A stretch of DNA of 64,000 nt, taken from the NCBI GenBank assembly GCA_019703815.1, contig AP023052.1, forward strand, positions 1,488,001 to 1,552,000. The letters run 5' to 3'. The notes beneath the pieces were generated by a model. That model did not search any database and was not told the DNA's origin. It was given only the letters and a program-made list of their open reading frames with translations. Position numbers and translations under genes: made by a program. Shown here in pieces: positions 18,436 to 26,300 of the stretch. This stretch comes from Thaumasiovibrio occultus. Lineage in GTDB: Bacteria; Pseudomonadota; Gammaproteobacteria; Enterobacterales; Vibrionaceae. Numbering within the stretch: position 1 is the first letter of the stretch; each line of letters begins with the position of its first letter.

Positions 18436-18559
18436 ATCCCTAAAGCACGAGAAAATTTAGGTTCTACTTTGAATGAGTATATTGCGGAGATCCATTTAGC
18501 TCAGGTTAGGCGAGGAAAGTGCATACTGGTATTAACGAGATAACCATGAGGGGATGGCG

Positions 18560-18805
18560 ATGATGAACTTAGAGACATTCACTGCGTTTTTCGGCTGGGC
18601 ATTGACCCTGAATATCGGCTTTTTGGCTTTTACTAGTTTGATGCTATTTGTGTTTCGCGATGGGATAGCAGAACTTCACAGTAAAATGACTGGCGTGCCG
18701 CGCACAGAGCTTAACGTGCTCTATTTCAAATACTTGAGCAATTACAAAATCGTGACATTGGCGTTTTTCCTCGTGCCGTATTTGGCGTTGAGGATCATAG
18801 CCTGA
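18560..18805 (+). CDS. DUF6868-like small membrane protein
   Basis: An 81-residue protein with two hydrophobic segments (about TAFFGWALTLNIGFLAFTSL and a C-terminal VTLAFFLVPYLAL) separated by a polar loop containing IAELHSKMTGVPRTEL. This layout and the 'FGWALTLNIG' and 'LHSKMTGV' motifs fit small proteins annotated as DUF6868 in marine gammaproteobacteria. GAGGGG lies upstream of three close ATG codons (18554, 18560, 18563). Spacing favours 18560 or 18563. Function unknown. It has its own terminator. Confidence 0.7.
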   Translation: MMNLETFTAFFGWALTLNIGFLAFTSLMLFVFRDGIAELHSKMTGVPRTELNVLYFKYLSNYKIVTLAFFLVPYLALRIIA

Positions 18806-18814
18806 GCTAAATAG

Positions 18815-18836
18815 AGCGCCCTAGGGCGTTTTTTTG
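18815..18836 (+). terminator. Rho-independent terminator
   Basis: CGCCC-TA-GGGCG followed by seven Ts, directly after the small DUF6868-like gene. Confidence 0.8.
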
Positions 18837-18972
18837 TGCCGTTCATAAGCGAAGCCATACGCGTCGTCGAAATATGAATCTTTGGATGGTGACCGTTGCC
18901 GTTCGCACTAAACCAACGAAGAAAAGCCCAAGGTATATACTATTAAAAGTATCATTAGCGATAGGTGGCACT

Positions 18973-19440
18973 ATGAATCAATGGAAAACTCTTCTTATGC
19001 TTCCGCTGGCGTGTTTCGCTCTGTATGGTTGTGCTAATAATCCGTACGGGGATTCGTATGGCGTGGCGGATACACGGACCATTCAAGAGGTGCGTTACGG
19101 TGTAATTTTGCAAGCTGAGCCGGTCACCATTGAAGGGGAAGGTCAAGCCATCGGCGCGTTAGCGGGTGCGGCAATTGGTGGTATTCTGGGCTCCAAAATC
19201 GGTGGCGGCTCGGGTTCTGATATCGCGGCGATCGGGGGTGGTGTGCTGGGTGGTTATGCCGGGACACAGGCGGCAGAGGGTATTACCCGCCGTAATGGTG
19301 TTAACCTCACGATCAAACTGGACGATACTGGCGAGACCATTGCCATTGTTCAAGAAGCCAACCCGAATATGATTTTCCAAGTGGGCCAGCGCGTACGCAT
19401 CAACATCGATGGCAGAACCGCAAGGGTGGTGCCAGAGTAA
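18973..19440 (+). CDS. Glycine-zipper lipoprotein (SlyB/Pcp-like)
   Basis: A 155-residue outer-membrane-type lipoprotein. The lipobox is LYGC (Cys at about 20), followed by NNPYGD. The middle (about 60-105) is a glycine-zipper 2TM domain: GQAIGALAGAAIGGILGSKI and IAAIGGGVLGGYAGTQA. The C-terminal beta part (VNLTIKLDDTGETIAIVQ, FQVGQRVRINI) is as in SlyB/PcpA proteins. The frame is open from 18874, but the ATG at 18973 has TAGGTGG upstream and places the signal peptide at the N-terminus. Family members are linked to envelope integrity. Confidence 0.88.
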   Translation: MNQWKTLLMLPLACFALYGCANNPYGDSYGVADTRTIQEVRYGVILQAEPVTIEGEGQAIGALAGAAIGGILGSKIGGGSGSDIAAIGGGVLGGYAGTQAAEGITRRNGVNLTIKLDDTGETIAIVQEANPNMIFQVGQRVRINIDGRTARVVPE

Positions 19441-19488
19441 TTTTCTGCAAGCAGAGCTAACTGCATAAATTAACCTCATAACTAAACC

Positions 19489-19515
19489 AAAGGCGCTGAT
19501 ATTCGCGCCTTTTCG
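19489..19515 (+). terminator. Rho-independent terminator
   Basis: AAGGCGC, a short loop and GCGCCTTTT, about 50 bp after the glycine-zipper lipoprotein gene. Confidence 0.7.
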
Positions 19516-19736
19516 TTGTTTACTATTTTGATGTCGTAAATTCATCACTACTTGTCCTAAGTTTCCCTGTTCAAACGGCTTTATTTTCCCGTCACAATTA
19601 ACGTTTAACCTTTGTCGCAATCCATTCTGTAACCGATGTAAATCGTTGCATTGCATACACTTAGCTTGCTTCGCGCCATATACTGGCGTTTTAGGTAGGT
19701 TGGAATAAAAGCCCTGTTGGGGCTAGGAGTGAGAAT

Positions 19737-20144
19737 ATGCGTGGAGCCGGCGGAAGTTCAGGCGGGACAGGGTCGTTTTTTATCGGTTTTATTATGATGT
19801 GCAGTGGCTTTTACATGCTACTGAATTCGATTACCGTGACGTCTAATTTTGGGATGGGATATCGACTTTACTCATTTAGTGCAATGGGATCGTCGTTCGG
19901 TATCACCACAGGTTTTGTCCTGGTGCCGTTTATTTTCGGGATCGGGTTTATTTTTTATAACAGCCGCAGTGTGATTGGCTGGTTGTTATCGATTGGCTCG
20001 ATTGCTGGCTTGATGTTTGGGGTGATCACCTCAGTGCGTATGTCGATGCGTACCATGACATCGTTTGAGCTGATCACTATTTTGGTGCTGGCGATCGGCG
20101 GATTGGGCTTGTTCTTACGCTCGTTAAGAAAAGTCGAAGGTTAA
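19737..20144 (+). CDS. Hypothetical membrane protein, 135 aa
   Basis: No family was recognised. A Gly/Ser-rich start (GAGGSSGGTGS) is followed by four hydrophobic segments: about 14-32, 57-76, 80-100 and 112-130. It is therefore an inner-membrane protein with short loops. GGCTAGGAGTG precedes the ATG at 19737, a good ribosome-binding site. The final segment (LITILVLAIGGLGLFLRSL) ends with a basic tail, which would place the C-terminus in the cytoplasm. Confidence 0.7.
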   Translation: MRGAGGSSGGTGSFFIGFIMMCSGFYMLLNSITVTSNFGMGYRLYSFSAMGSSFGITTGFVLVPFIFGIGFIFYNSRSVIGWLLSIGSIAGLMFGVITSVRMSMRTMTSFELITILVLAIGGLGLFLRSLRKVEG

Positions 20145-20237
20145 TACCGAGCTGCCGCCTTCATCGAGGGGCGGCAAGCCAGCGTCAAAGTCAGAAAGTC
20201 CCGGTAAATCAGAAGCGAAGTCATTGCGTAGCATGGG

Positions 20238-20266
20238 TTGGCACTCGAAAACACTTTGGTTAGAAT
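20238..20266 (+). promoter_or_regulatory. Sigma70-type promoter of ybaN
   Basis: TTGGCA (20238-20243) and TAGAAT (20261-20266) are separated by exactly 17 bp, each five of six matches to consensus. Transcription should begin near 20273. This also shows that the TTG at 20238 is a -35 element, not a start codon. Confidence 0.6.
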
Positions 20267-20300
20267 CTGTCAAAGTGCGCAATCATTGAGGTGTTGTATT

Positions 20301-20675
20301 ATCCGTTCGTTATCCCGACTTCTCTTGCTCATGGTGGGTTGTCTTAGTCTGATCCTAGGGGTAATTGGGATCTTCTTACCGGTATTACCGACCACACCTT
20401 TTGTGCTGCTAGCAAGCATCTGCTTTGCCAAAAGCAGCCCTCGTCTGGATCTCTGGCTACATCAACACCCTGTACTAGGCCCGATTATTTCAGACTGGGA
20501 AAACCACCGCATTATTCAACCTGCGATTAAGCGCAAAGCTTACTTTTTTATCGTGGTTAGCTTTTCATTGTCTATCTTTATGGCGCCGCAAGTTTGGCTC
20601 AAGGTGATGTTGGTGGTGATATTCGTTGTTCTAATCAGCTGGTTTTCGACGATCCCAACCAAAAAGGACGCCTGA
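20301..20675 (+). CDS. ybaN: YbaN-like inner-membrane protein (DUF454), apparent ATC/ATT start
   Basis: A DUF454 protein. Family motifs are GVIGIFLPVLPTTPFVLLAS, then CFAKSSPRLDLWLHQHPVLG and a charged KRKAYF loop, with three to four membrane segments. Alignment by eye to E. coli YbaN puts the N-terminus at the IIRSLSRLLLL stretch. No ATG, GTG or TTG in frame is there. The ribosome-binding site GAGGTG (20288-20293) points to ATC at 20301 (7 nt) or ATT at 20298. That gives 124-125 residues, the usual length. ATG 20331 would remove the first part of membrane helix 1 and has no ribosome-binding site. Confidence 0.75.
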   Translation: MRSLSRLLLLMVGCLSLILGVIGIFLPVLPTTPFVLLASICFAKSSPRLDLWLHQHPVLGPIISDWENHRIIQPAIKRKAYFFIVVSFSLSIFMAPQVWLKVMLVVIFVVLISWFSTIPTKKDA

Positions 20676-20687
20676 TGCGTCCTTTTT
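20661..20687. terminator. Bidirectional terminator overlapping the ybaN stop
   Basis: AAAAAGGACGC and its exact complement GCGTCCTTTTT flank a 5-nt loop that includes the stop codon. Poly-A and poly-T arms allow termination from both sides. Confidence 0.85.
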
Positions 20688-20704
20688 AATTTTCCAACCT
20701 TAAA

Positions 20705-20724
20705 CCACCTTCTTTAGAAGGTGG
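20705..20724. repeat. Left-end hairpin of the IS200-like element
   Basis: A perfect 9-bp stem with a TT loop. In this family the transposase recognises such subterminal hairpins as single-stranded DNA. Confidence 0.8.
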
Positions 20725-20809
20725 TGATCGTTCTTTTGGGCTTTGCCCGAAGGACGCTCATGTTCAATATGTCCTCGTTTGTAACCAGCAAATCAAGGAG
20801 ATAGAGAAC

Positions 20810-21256
20810 ATGAGCAGATATGAATCCGCCTCACATGTGTATTACAGATGCCAGTATCGTATAGTGTGGACTCCGAAGTATCGCCTAAAAATACTCAAGG
20901 GTAATTTAGGTAAGGAGTTATACAGAAGCATCTACGTTTACAGCAATATGAAGAAATGTAAGGTTGTAGAGCTGAACGTTCAAATCGACCATGTTCATTT
21001 GGTCGTGAGACTACCACCGAGCCTGAGTATTTCAAGCTATATGGGTTTTATTAAAGGCCGTACAGCGATTAGGTTATTCAATAAATTTCCGAATTTGAGA
21101 AAGAAAAAGCTTTGGGGTAACAAGTTCTGGCAGCGAGGTTACTTCGTTGATTCGGTAGGAATGAACGAGGAAATTATTCGCAGATATGTCAGGCATCAAG
21201 ATCGAGTGGGGAAGGAGGAAGAGGAGCGCCAAATGAAGCTAGGTATAGAGAATTAA
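20810..21256 (+). CDS. tnpA: IS200-type Y1 transposase TnpA
   Basis: A 148-residue single-strand transposase. The HUH metal-binding pair is at His61 and His63 (QIDHVHLVV) and the catalytic tyrosine at Tyr126 in EEIIRRYVRHQ. The opening YRCQYRIVWTPKYR and FWQRGYFVDSVG are typical of the family. The gene is intact and full length. AAGGAG lies before the ATG. Copies of this kind transpose by peel-and-paste through single-stranded circles. The Glu/Lys-rich tail (KEEEERQ) is charged. Confidence 0.95.
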   Translation: MSRYESASHVYYRCQYRIVWTPKYRLKILKGNLGKELYRSIYVYSNMKKCKVVELNVQIDHVHLVVRLPPSLSISSYMGFIKGRTAIRLFNKFPNLRKKKLWGNKFWQRGYFVDSVGMNEEIIRRYVRHQDRVGKEEEERQMKLGIEN

Positions 21257-21262
21257 CAGTGA

Positions 21263-21279
21263 GCCCCCTTATAGGGGGC
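21263..21279 (+). terminator. Hairpin after tnpA
   Basis: GCCCCCT-TAT-AGGGGGC directly downstream of the tnpA stop. There is no T tract. It may limit read-through or shape the element's right end. Confidence 0.5.
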
Positions 21280-21288
21280 CATTCAAAG

Positions 21289-21307
21289 CCACCTGCTTTG
21301 CAGGTGG
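21289..21307. repeat. Right-end hairpin of the IS200-like element
   Basis: CCACCTGC-TTT-GCAGGTGG, sharing its CCACCT/AGGTGG base with the left hairpin. Confidence 0.75.
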
Positions 21308-21354
21308 ATCTTTACTTTAAACCGCCGTTATTGTAGCGATGTCAGTTTCACGGA

Positions 21355-22635
21355 TCAGCGTTTGAAGGTGACTTCTTCCGTGTGCTCAAGCTCAATATGG
21401 GTTTGGGCCGGTTGGGTTATTGCAATCACTTTACCGCCACGCACCGAGTAACGCACCGGCACTTGACGACGCACTGCATCAAAGCCATTTTCCGCTGGTA
21501 ACACGATCAAGTTAGCAGGGCGACCCACTTCCAAACCGTATTTGTCACCGAGCGCCAACGCTTGGGCTGAGTTCTTGCTGATCAACGCAAGTGATTGGTT
21601 AATTTGTTCGTAGCCCATCACTTGGCACACATGCAGGCCCATGTGCAGCACTTGTAGCATATTCGCTGTACCGAGCGGATACCAAGGATCGAACACATCG
21701 TCATGGCCAAAACAAACATTGATGTTCGCTTCGAGCATCTCTTTTACTCGCGTCACACCGCGGCGTTTAGGATAGTCGTCGAAGCGGCCTTGCAGGTGGA
21801 TATTAACCAGCGGGTTTGCGACAAAACTAATGCCCGACATTTTTAGCAGACGGAACAGACGCGAAGCGTATGCGCCATTGTAGGAGTGCATCGCCGTGGT
21901 GTGACTTGCCGTTACCTTGTCACCCATTTCATATTTATGTGCCAAGGCGGCCAAGGTCTCGATAAAGCGTGATTGCTCATCGTCGATTTCATCACAGTGG
22001 ACATCAATTAAACGATCGTATTTACGCGCCAGTTCGAAGGCAAAGTGCAGTGATTCAACGCCATATTCGCGAGTGAACTCGAAATGCGGGATCGCACCAA
22101 TAACATCTGCGCCAAGCTTTACGGCTTCTTCCAGCAACTCTTTACCGTTAGGGAAGGAGAGAATGCCTTCTTGCGGGAACGCCACGATCTGAATGTCGAC
22201 CCAATCTTTCATCTCTTCTTTCACTTCTAGCATGGCTTTAAGCGCAACAAGGGTCGGATCTGAGACATCAACATGGGTACGAACATGTTGGATACCGTTG
22301 GCAATTTGCCACTTTAGCGTTTGTTTTGCGCGCGTTTTGACATCATCAATCGTGAGCATAGGTTTGCGCTCAGACCAACATTGGATGCCTTCAAATAAAG
22401 TGCCTGACAGGTTCCAGCGTGGCTCGCCGGCCGTTTGCGTGGCATCAAGGTGAACGTGCGGCTCACAAAACGGTGCGATCACCAAACCACCTTCGGCGTC
22501 GAGCGAATCACCTTGCCAGTCGGTCACGGCCTCGGCAGAAAACGCGGCGAATTGGCCTTGTTTGATCACTATGTTGTGGATCTGATCGCTACCTTCTAGG
22601 CGTGTGTTGGTGATCAGTAAATCTTTCATTTTCAT
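21355..22635 (-). CDS. codA: Cytosine deaminase CodA
   Basis: A 426-residue amidohydrolase that turns cytosine into uracil and ammonia. All metal and catalytic residues of E. coli CodA are present, shifted by one: His60/His62 (EPHVHLDA), His213 and Glu216 ([11 protein letters not shown]), His245 ([10 protein letters not shown]) and Asp312 ([14 protein letters not shown]). Its start is 3 bp after the codB stop, with GGAATG upstream, so the two form a codBA operon for cytosine salvage. Confidence 0.96.
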   Translation of the reverse strand: MKMKDLLITNTRLEGSDQIHNIVIKQGQFAAFSAEAVTDWQGDSLDAEGGLVIAPFCEPHVHLDATQTAGEPRWNLSGTLFEGIQCWSERKPMLTIDDVKTRAKQTLKWQIANGIQHVRTHVDVSDPTLVALKAMLEVKEEMKDWVDIQIVAFPQEGILSFPNGKELLEEAVKLGADVIGAIPHFEFTREYGVESLHFAFELARKYDRLIDVHCDEIDDEQSRFIETLAALAHKYEMGDKVTASHTTAMHSYNGAYASRLFRLLKMSGISFVANPLVNIHLQGRFDDYPKRRGVTRVKEMLEANINVCFGHDDVFDPWYPLGTANMLQVLHMGLHVCQVMGYEQINQSLALISKNSAQALALGDKYGLEVGRPANLIVLPAENGFDAVRRQVPVRYSVRGGKVIAITQPAQTHIELEHTEEVTFKR

Positions 22636-22638
22636 TCC

Positions 22639-23871
22639 TTAAGCAGTAGCAAGGCTGGGTTTGTTGAGCAATGGGTTGAGCGCGATGTAACTGAGCGCGC
22701 CACCGAGTACCGCATTAACAGGGACGATCCCCGGCAGGAAGTGACCGGCAGCAATACCCACCGCAACACCGATAATCGCCGCCCAGTTAACCGTTTTAAA
22801 TTGCGCTGTTTCAAACTGGGTGTAGCGCGCCTTATTGATTAGATAATCGGCAATCAAGATACCACCGATGGGTGGGATAGCGGCAGAAAGGAACGTTAGC
22901 CAGCCCACAAAGTTATTGTATAGCCACATCGCAAACAGGGTGCCAATCAAGCCGTTGGCCACCGCGAGGGGTTTACTTGGCAAGTGGGTGATGTTGGCAA
23001 AACCCAAGCCACTAGCATAAAGCGCATTGTTATTTGTGGTCCAGATATTCATGCCCAAAACCACAATCGCGGGAAGTAACAGCCCTTGGGCAAACATGAC
23101 CTCGGCAATATCCGCTTGTCCGGTGGCCATTGCGCCGAACGCGCCAAAGACGAACATCAGTGAGTTACCGATGAAAAAGGCGATCATGGTGACGATCACC
23201 GCATTGCGCGCGCTGTTGCCAAAACGCACGAAGTCGGCGGTTAGCGTACCGGCAGACACAAACGAGCCCACCACCAGCGCGAGCGCCGTCGTAAAGGGTA
23301 ATTGTTCAGTGGGGGTGATGGCCTTGAGTGCATCCCATCCGCCAACGCTTTGAGTTGTTTCAAATACCGAGTAACCGCCAAGAAGTGCGATGGCCGGAAC
23401 AGCGATAGTAGAGAGAACGGTAAGGGCAGAAATGCCGAAGTAGACGGTGGCGGTCATCAGTAGACCAGAGACAAGAATGAGAATGTTGGTATCAATACCG
23501 GTCGCTTTTTCAACCGGCACCGCGAACATGGCAACGCCAACACCGAACCATCCCACTTGTGTGCCGCCAAGCAGCGCTGAGGGCAGCCAAGAGCCTTTAG
23601 TACCAAAAGAGAAACGAGCAAGAAGGTGAGTAGAAAGGCCAGTTTTGGCGCCGATGTAGCCGAGGAAAGAAGTGTAGATACCGAGGAGAAGATTACCAAT
23701 GACAACAGCGAGAAGGAAGTCATCGAGGGAAAGACCAGTGTCGAGTGAACCACCGGTCCACATACTGGCTGAAAAGAAGGTCAATCCCAACATCACCATG
23801 GTCAGGGATCCGACGCTTTTTCGCGCTGAGTTTGGAACTGGTCCTAAGCTGTAATTGCTGTCGTTCGACAT
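22639..23871 (-). CDS. codB: Cytosine permease CodB
   Basis: A 410-residue NCS1-family transporter with about 12 membrane segments. Family features seen are GLTFFSASMWTGGSL near the N-terminus, LLGGTQVGWFGVGVAMFA in helix 3, and GWLTFLSAAIPPIGGILIADY in the C-terminal half. The start at 23871 (MSNDSN) was chosen over the Met two codons earlier, because GGGAG is then 6 nt upstream. It is the first gene of codBA and brings in cytosine with proton or sodium coupling. A PurR-type site lies upstream. Confidence 0.95.
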   Translation of the reverse strand: MSNDSNYSLGPVPNSARKSVGSLTMVMLGLTFFSASMWTGGSLDTGLSLDDFLLAVVIGNLLLGIYTSFLGYIGAKTGLSTHLLARFSFGTKGSWLPSALLGGTQVGWFGVGVAMFAVPVEKATGIDTNILILVSGLLMTATVYFGISALTVLSTIAVPAIALLGGYSVFETTQSVGGWDALKAITPTEQLPFTTALALVVGSFVSAGTLTADFVRFGNSARNAVIVTMIAFFIGNSLMFVFGAFGAMATGQADIAEVMFAQGLLLPAIVVLGMNIWTTNNNALYASGLGFANITHLPSKPLAVANGLIGTLFAMWLYNNFVGWLTFLSAAIPPIGGILIADYLINKARYTQFETAQFKTVNWAAIIGVAVGIAAGHFLPGIVPVNAVLGGALSYIALNPLLNKPSLATA

Positions 23872-24042
23872 TGGCATCTCCCGTAATCAATATGGTGGAT
23901 TTTAGTTAAACGGGCGGCATTCTATGGATTTTTAAGGCGAGATTAAGCTAAAAATGCGCAAAAGGAATCTTTATCTAAGGGTTGTAATTTAAGTCATTGA
24001 TAATTAGAAGAATAATAATTTGACCTTTAGGTTGGTCACGAA

Positions 24043-24058
24043 GTGGAAACGTTTGCGT
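24043..24058. promoter_or_regulatory. PurR-box-like operator upstream of codBA
   Basis: On the minus strand the sequence is ACGCAAACGTTTCCAC, close to the PurR consensus ACGCAAACGTTTTCGT. E. coli codBA is repressed by PurR, so the site fits the gene. A possible promoter (GTGACC, 16 bp, TATTAT) lies just downstream on the minus strand, giving a leader of about 140 bp. Confidence 0.6.
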
Positions 24059-24074
24059 CTTTTCAACAAGCACA

Positions 24075-24099
24075 AAAAGCTGGCATTAAGCCAGCTTTT
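24075..24099. terminator. Terminator of the 24114-24545 gene
   Basis: A perfect 10-bp stem AAAAGCTGGC/GCCAGCTTTT with a 5-nt loop. On the minus strand the stem runs into a T run. It separates this gene from codBA. Confidence 0.8.
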
Positions 24100-24113
24100 G
24101 GGGGAAAACAGGA

Positions 24114-24545
24114 TTAAGCAATAACGTTCTTAAACTTGCTCTTTTTACTCTTGAGATAGTCCACATCCGGTGGGAAATCTTTGTTCGATTTGGCGTGCTT
24201 CATCATGTCAAACACGGTGAACTCAGCCAGAATAGCGTATTGGTAACCGCTAAAGCCTTCTTGCTCAATTTGCAAGGTCGGGTCAAAGTAACGCTCGCCC
24301 TTGCGAATAATGGCGTGATCGACCGGTGGTTCTTCACAGCGATAGCCCAACACATAGCGTTCGCCTTTGCCGTAAATTACGTTCATGTAACTGTTATAAA
24401 AGCATTCGCCTTCTTTCGCTGTGCAGGCTTCTAGCGCATCGGCATCCATTGGCTCTACCGTCACAATGCGCATTTTGTCGCCGTGATAACCCAAGGCGGA
24501 GAGTTGTTGTCGGAATTCGGTTTCAGTCACAATTGTCGTCTTCAT
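24114..24545 (-). CDS. Hypothetical protein with Cys...His...Asp pattern
   Basis: A 143-residue soluble protein of no family I can name. Its core reads EGECFYNSYMNVIYGKGE, then YVLGYRCEEPPVDHAIIR and GERYFDPTLQ. A Cys followed by Asn/Ser, then 'DHA' and 'DPT' about 40 and 50 residues later, is the order of a papain- or transglutaminase-like catalytic triad seen in several small uncharacterised families. That is a pattern judgement; enzymatic activity is not shown. The ATG at 24545 is preferred over a TTG one codon earlier. It is a single gene with its own terminator. Confidence 0.65.
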   Translation of the reverse strand: MKTTIVTETEFRQQLSALGYHGDKMRIVTVEPMDADALEACTAKEGECFYNSYMNVIYGKGERYVLGYRCEEPPVDHAIIRKGERYFDPTLQIEQEGFSGYQYAILAEFTVFDMMKHAKSNKDFPPDVDYLKSKKSKFKNVIA

Positions 24546-24815
24546 CAATATTACCGGCGGGAAGTATAGCGAAACGCGGGGGCTCGCTCCAATAAAAATG
24601 CGGCTAAACGTCTTGAAGATAGTAAGAAATCGAAAATTGAACGATGTACACTAAATAACGAATTGGTTAACATTGCATCACGCCGAACAATTTTGCGTCA
24701 TGCCGTTTAAGCGCTGCTTTTTTTGAACGTAACGTCTGTTTGGCGCTTGGTGTGACTTAGCCAATGGCGAGAGCGGGGTTTGTCGTGCCATTTTGGTAGC
24801 AGTAAGGAGGTTTCA

Positions 24816-25778
24816 GTGAGCAAACGTGTCGTAACAACTCTTGTAACGTTAACCGTGGCAGCGATAGCAACGACCTCCTTGATGTCGTGCGTCGCCAAGA
24901 ATGATTACGATGACTTGTTCGGTGTGACCGTGCGACCGCCCGCAGAGCAATCGCCATCAGCGCGCGTTGTAACAACCGACAAACCGCTGAGAGTGGGTTT
25001 AGTATTTGGCGGCGGCGCAGCAAGGGGAGTGATGCATCTTGGCGTCATCAAAGCGCTCAATGAAGCCGGTATTGAAGCTGACGTTGTCGCGGGTACATCG
25101 GTCGGCTCGATAGCGGCTGTGTTGTACGTCAATAACCCTGACTATGCGCACCTTGAAGAGCTGATATTGGAGTTTTCCGATCGGGCGATCACTGATTTTA
25201 TTATTTCCGATCAGGGCCTGCTGCAAGGCAAGGCTTTGGCGGAATGGATCAACGACAATATCAACTACCGCGATTTGGCGGCGATGCCTAAACCAATTGC
25301 ATTGGTGGCGGCGAATGTGAACACCCACAAGGCCGTCATGTTTACCGGGGGCAATCCCGGTGAAGCGGCGCAAATTTCATCCAGCGTGCCGGGGGTCTTT
25401 GTACCGGCAACCTACAATGGTGACATGCTCATTGATGGCGGGATGCTCTCTAATGTGCCTGTGTATGCGGCGCGGCAATTAGGCGCAGACATTGTGATCG
25501 CGATTGATGTGATGTGCGGCCGCGCGCCGGCGGTTGAATCGAATGCGGTGTCCGCACTTGGCAGTGCGTTCTGGTTGCAAAACTGTGTCGAACCCAAAAG
25601 CGAAGTGGCGAATGCCGATGTGTTGATCTTGCCGATCCCGTCGAATCCAAGCTTAATTGACTTTGGCGATCAGGAAGTGCGCCGTCGCTCGATTACTGAC
25701 GGTTACAACGCCACGATGGCGAAAATGCCAGAGATCAAACAGCTGTTGTGTGAGCACGACACCAGCTATTGTGGCTAA
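24816..25778 (+). CDS. Patatin-like phospholipase lipoprotein (RssA-type)
   Basis: A 320-residue patatin-like serine hydrolase. The oxyanion loop GGGAARG (VFGGGAARGVMHLGVIKAL), the nucleophile elbow GTSVG and the DGG of the Ser-Asp dyad (MLIDGGMLSNVPV) are all present. The N-terminus is a lipoprotein signal ending LMSC (Cys25), so it is probably anchored in the envelope. The start is GTG 24816, with AAGGAGG 5 nt upstream; an in-frame TTG lies at 24780. The expected reaction is hydrolysis of acyl esters of lipids. It is a single transcription unit. Confidence 0.9.
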   Translation: MSKRVVTTLVTLTVAAIATTSLMSCVAKNDYDDLFGVTVRPPAEQSPSARVVTTDKPLRVGLVFGGGAARGVMHLGVIKALNEAGIEADVVAGTSVGSIAAVLYVNNPDYAHLEELILEFSDRAITDFIISDQGLLQGKALAEWINDNINYRDLAAMPKPIALVAANVNTHKAVMFTGGNPGEAAQISSSVPGVFVPATYNGDMLIDGGMLSNVPVYAARQLGADIVIAIDVMCGRAPAVESNAVSALGSAFWLQNCVEPKSEVANADVLILPIPSNPSLIDFGDQEVRRRSITDGYNATMAKMPEIKQLLCEHDTSYCG

Positions 25779-26300
25779 ATTATGGATGTCGGCGCACGAA
25801 GAGCGTCATCGCCAACTCATCGTAAATGCAATCTCAAATCCAGTCGCGCTTACGTCGCGATAGTCAGCTTGTGACACTCTGTGCGTTTTCCTTCTGGTAA
25901 CCCTTGTCTTCGCCGCGCTCTGTTGAGCTTCACCCGCATACTGCGACAACCGCGAGAAGTCTCGCGATGGGTATACACGCAGCCGTACTGATCTGCTGAT
26001 GTTGGCGATGTTCCAAAGAGGATTTCAATACCTTATAGGGATTGATTTGTGTGAAATTTGGCTAGGCACAGGCGTTGTTATTTAAATGGCTTTCAATTTG
26101 AGCCTTTGATTAATTTTTAGTCACGAAATAATAAGTGACATTGTTGCCATTTTACTGAGATGGTAGGACAAAATGATGGATTGTGTGGTGCTCTTTGTCC
26201 CATGAAAACGCGCAAAAAGAATAAATATGCGCTTGAGTATTTTCTGTTTATGACTTTCTGATTAGGTTTATTTTTCCATGCGAAATAAATGAGGAAAGTT
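25779..26300. other. Intergenic region upstream of the chitobiase gene
   Basis: About 520 bp. It contains a GC-rich hairpin (CGCGAGA-AG-TCTCGCG, about 25950-25966) that may end the patatin transcript, though without a T tract. The rest should hold the chitobiase promoter and control sites. I found no site close enough to a known consensus to name. Confidence 0.4.

Larger units (their letters stand above)
20700..21312 (+). mobile_element. IS200/IS605-family element (IS1004-like), about 0.6 kb
   Basis: The element has one gene (Y1 transposase), no tnpB, and subterminal hairpins rather than inverted repeats. These are CCACCTTCT-TT-AGAAGGTGG at 20705-20724 on the left and CCACCTGC-TTT-GCAGGTGG at 21289-21307 on the right. 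A further strong hairpin lies at 21263-21279, just after the gene. The size and protein resemble Vibrio IS1004. The exact ends were not fixed, because this family makes no target duplication. It sits in the gap between the ybaN terminator and the codA stop, so it breaks no gene. Confidence 0.85.

Noticed and set aside
26035-26070. CRP-like site (TGTGA...GCACA) upstream of chitobiase
   Set aside because: The spacing between half-sites does not fit TGTGA-N6-TCACA.
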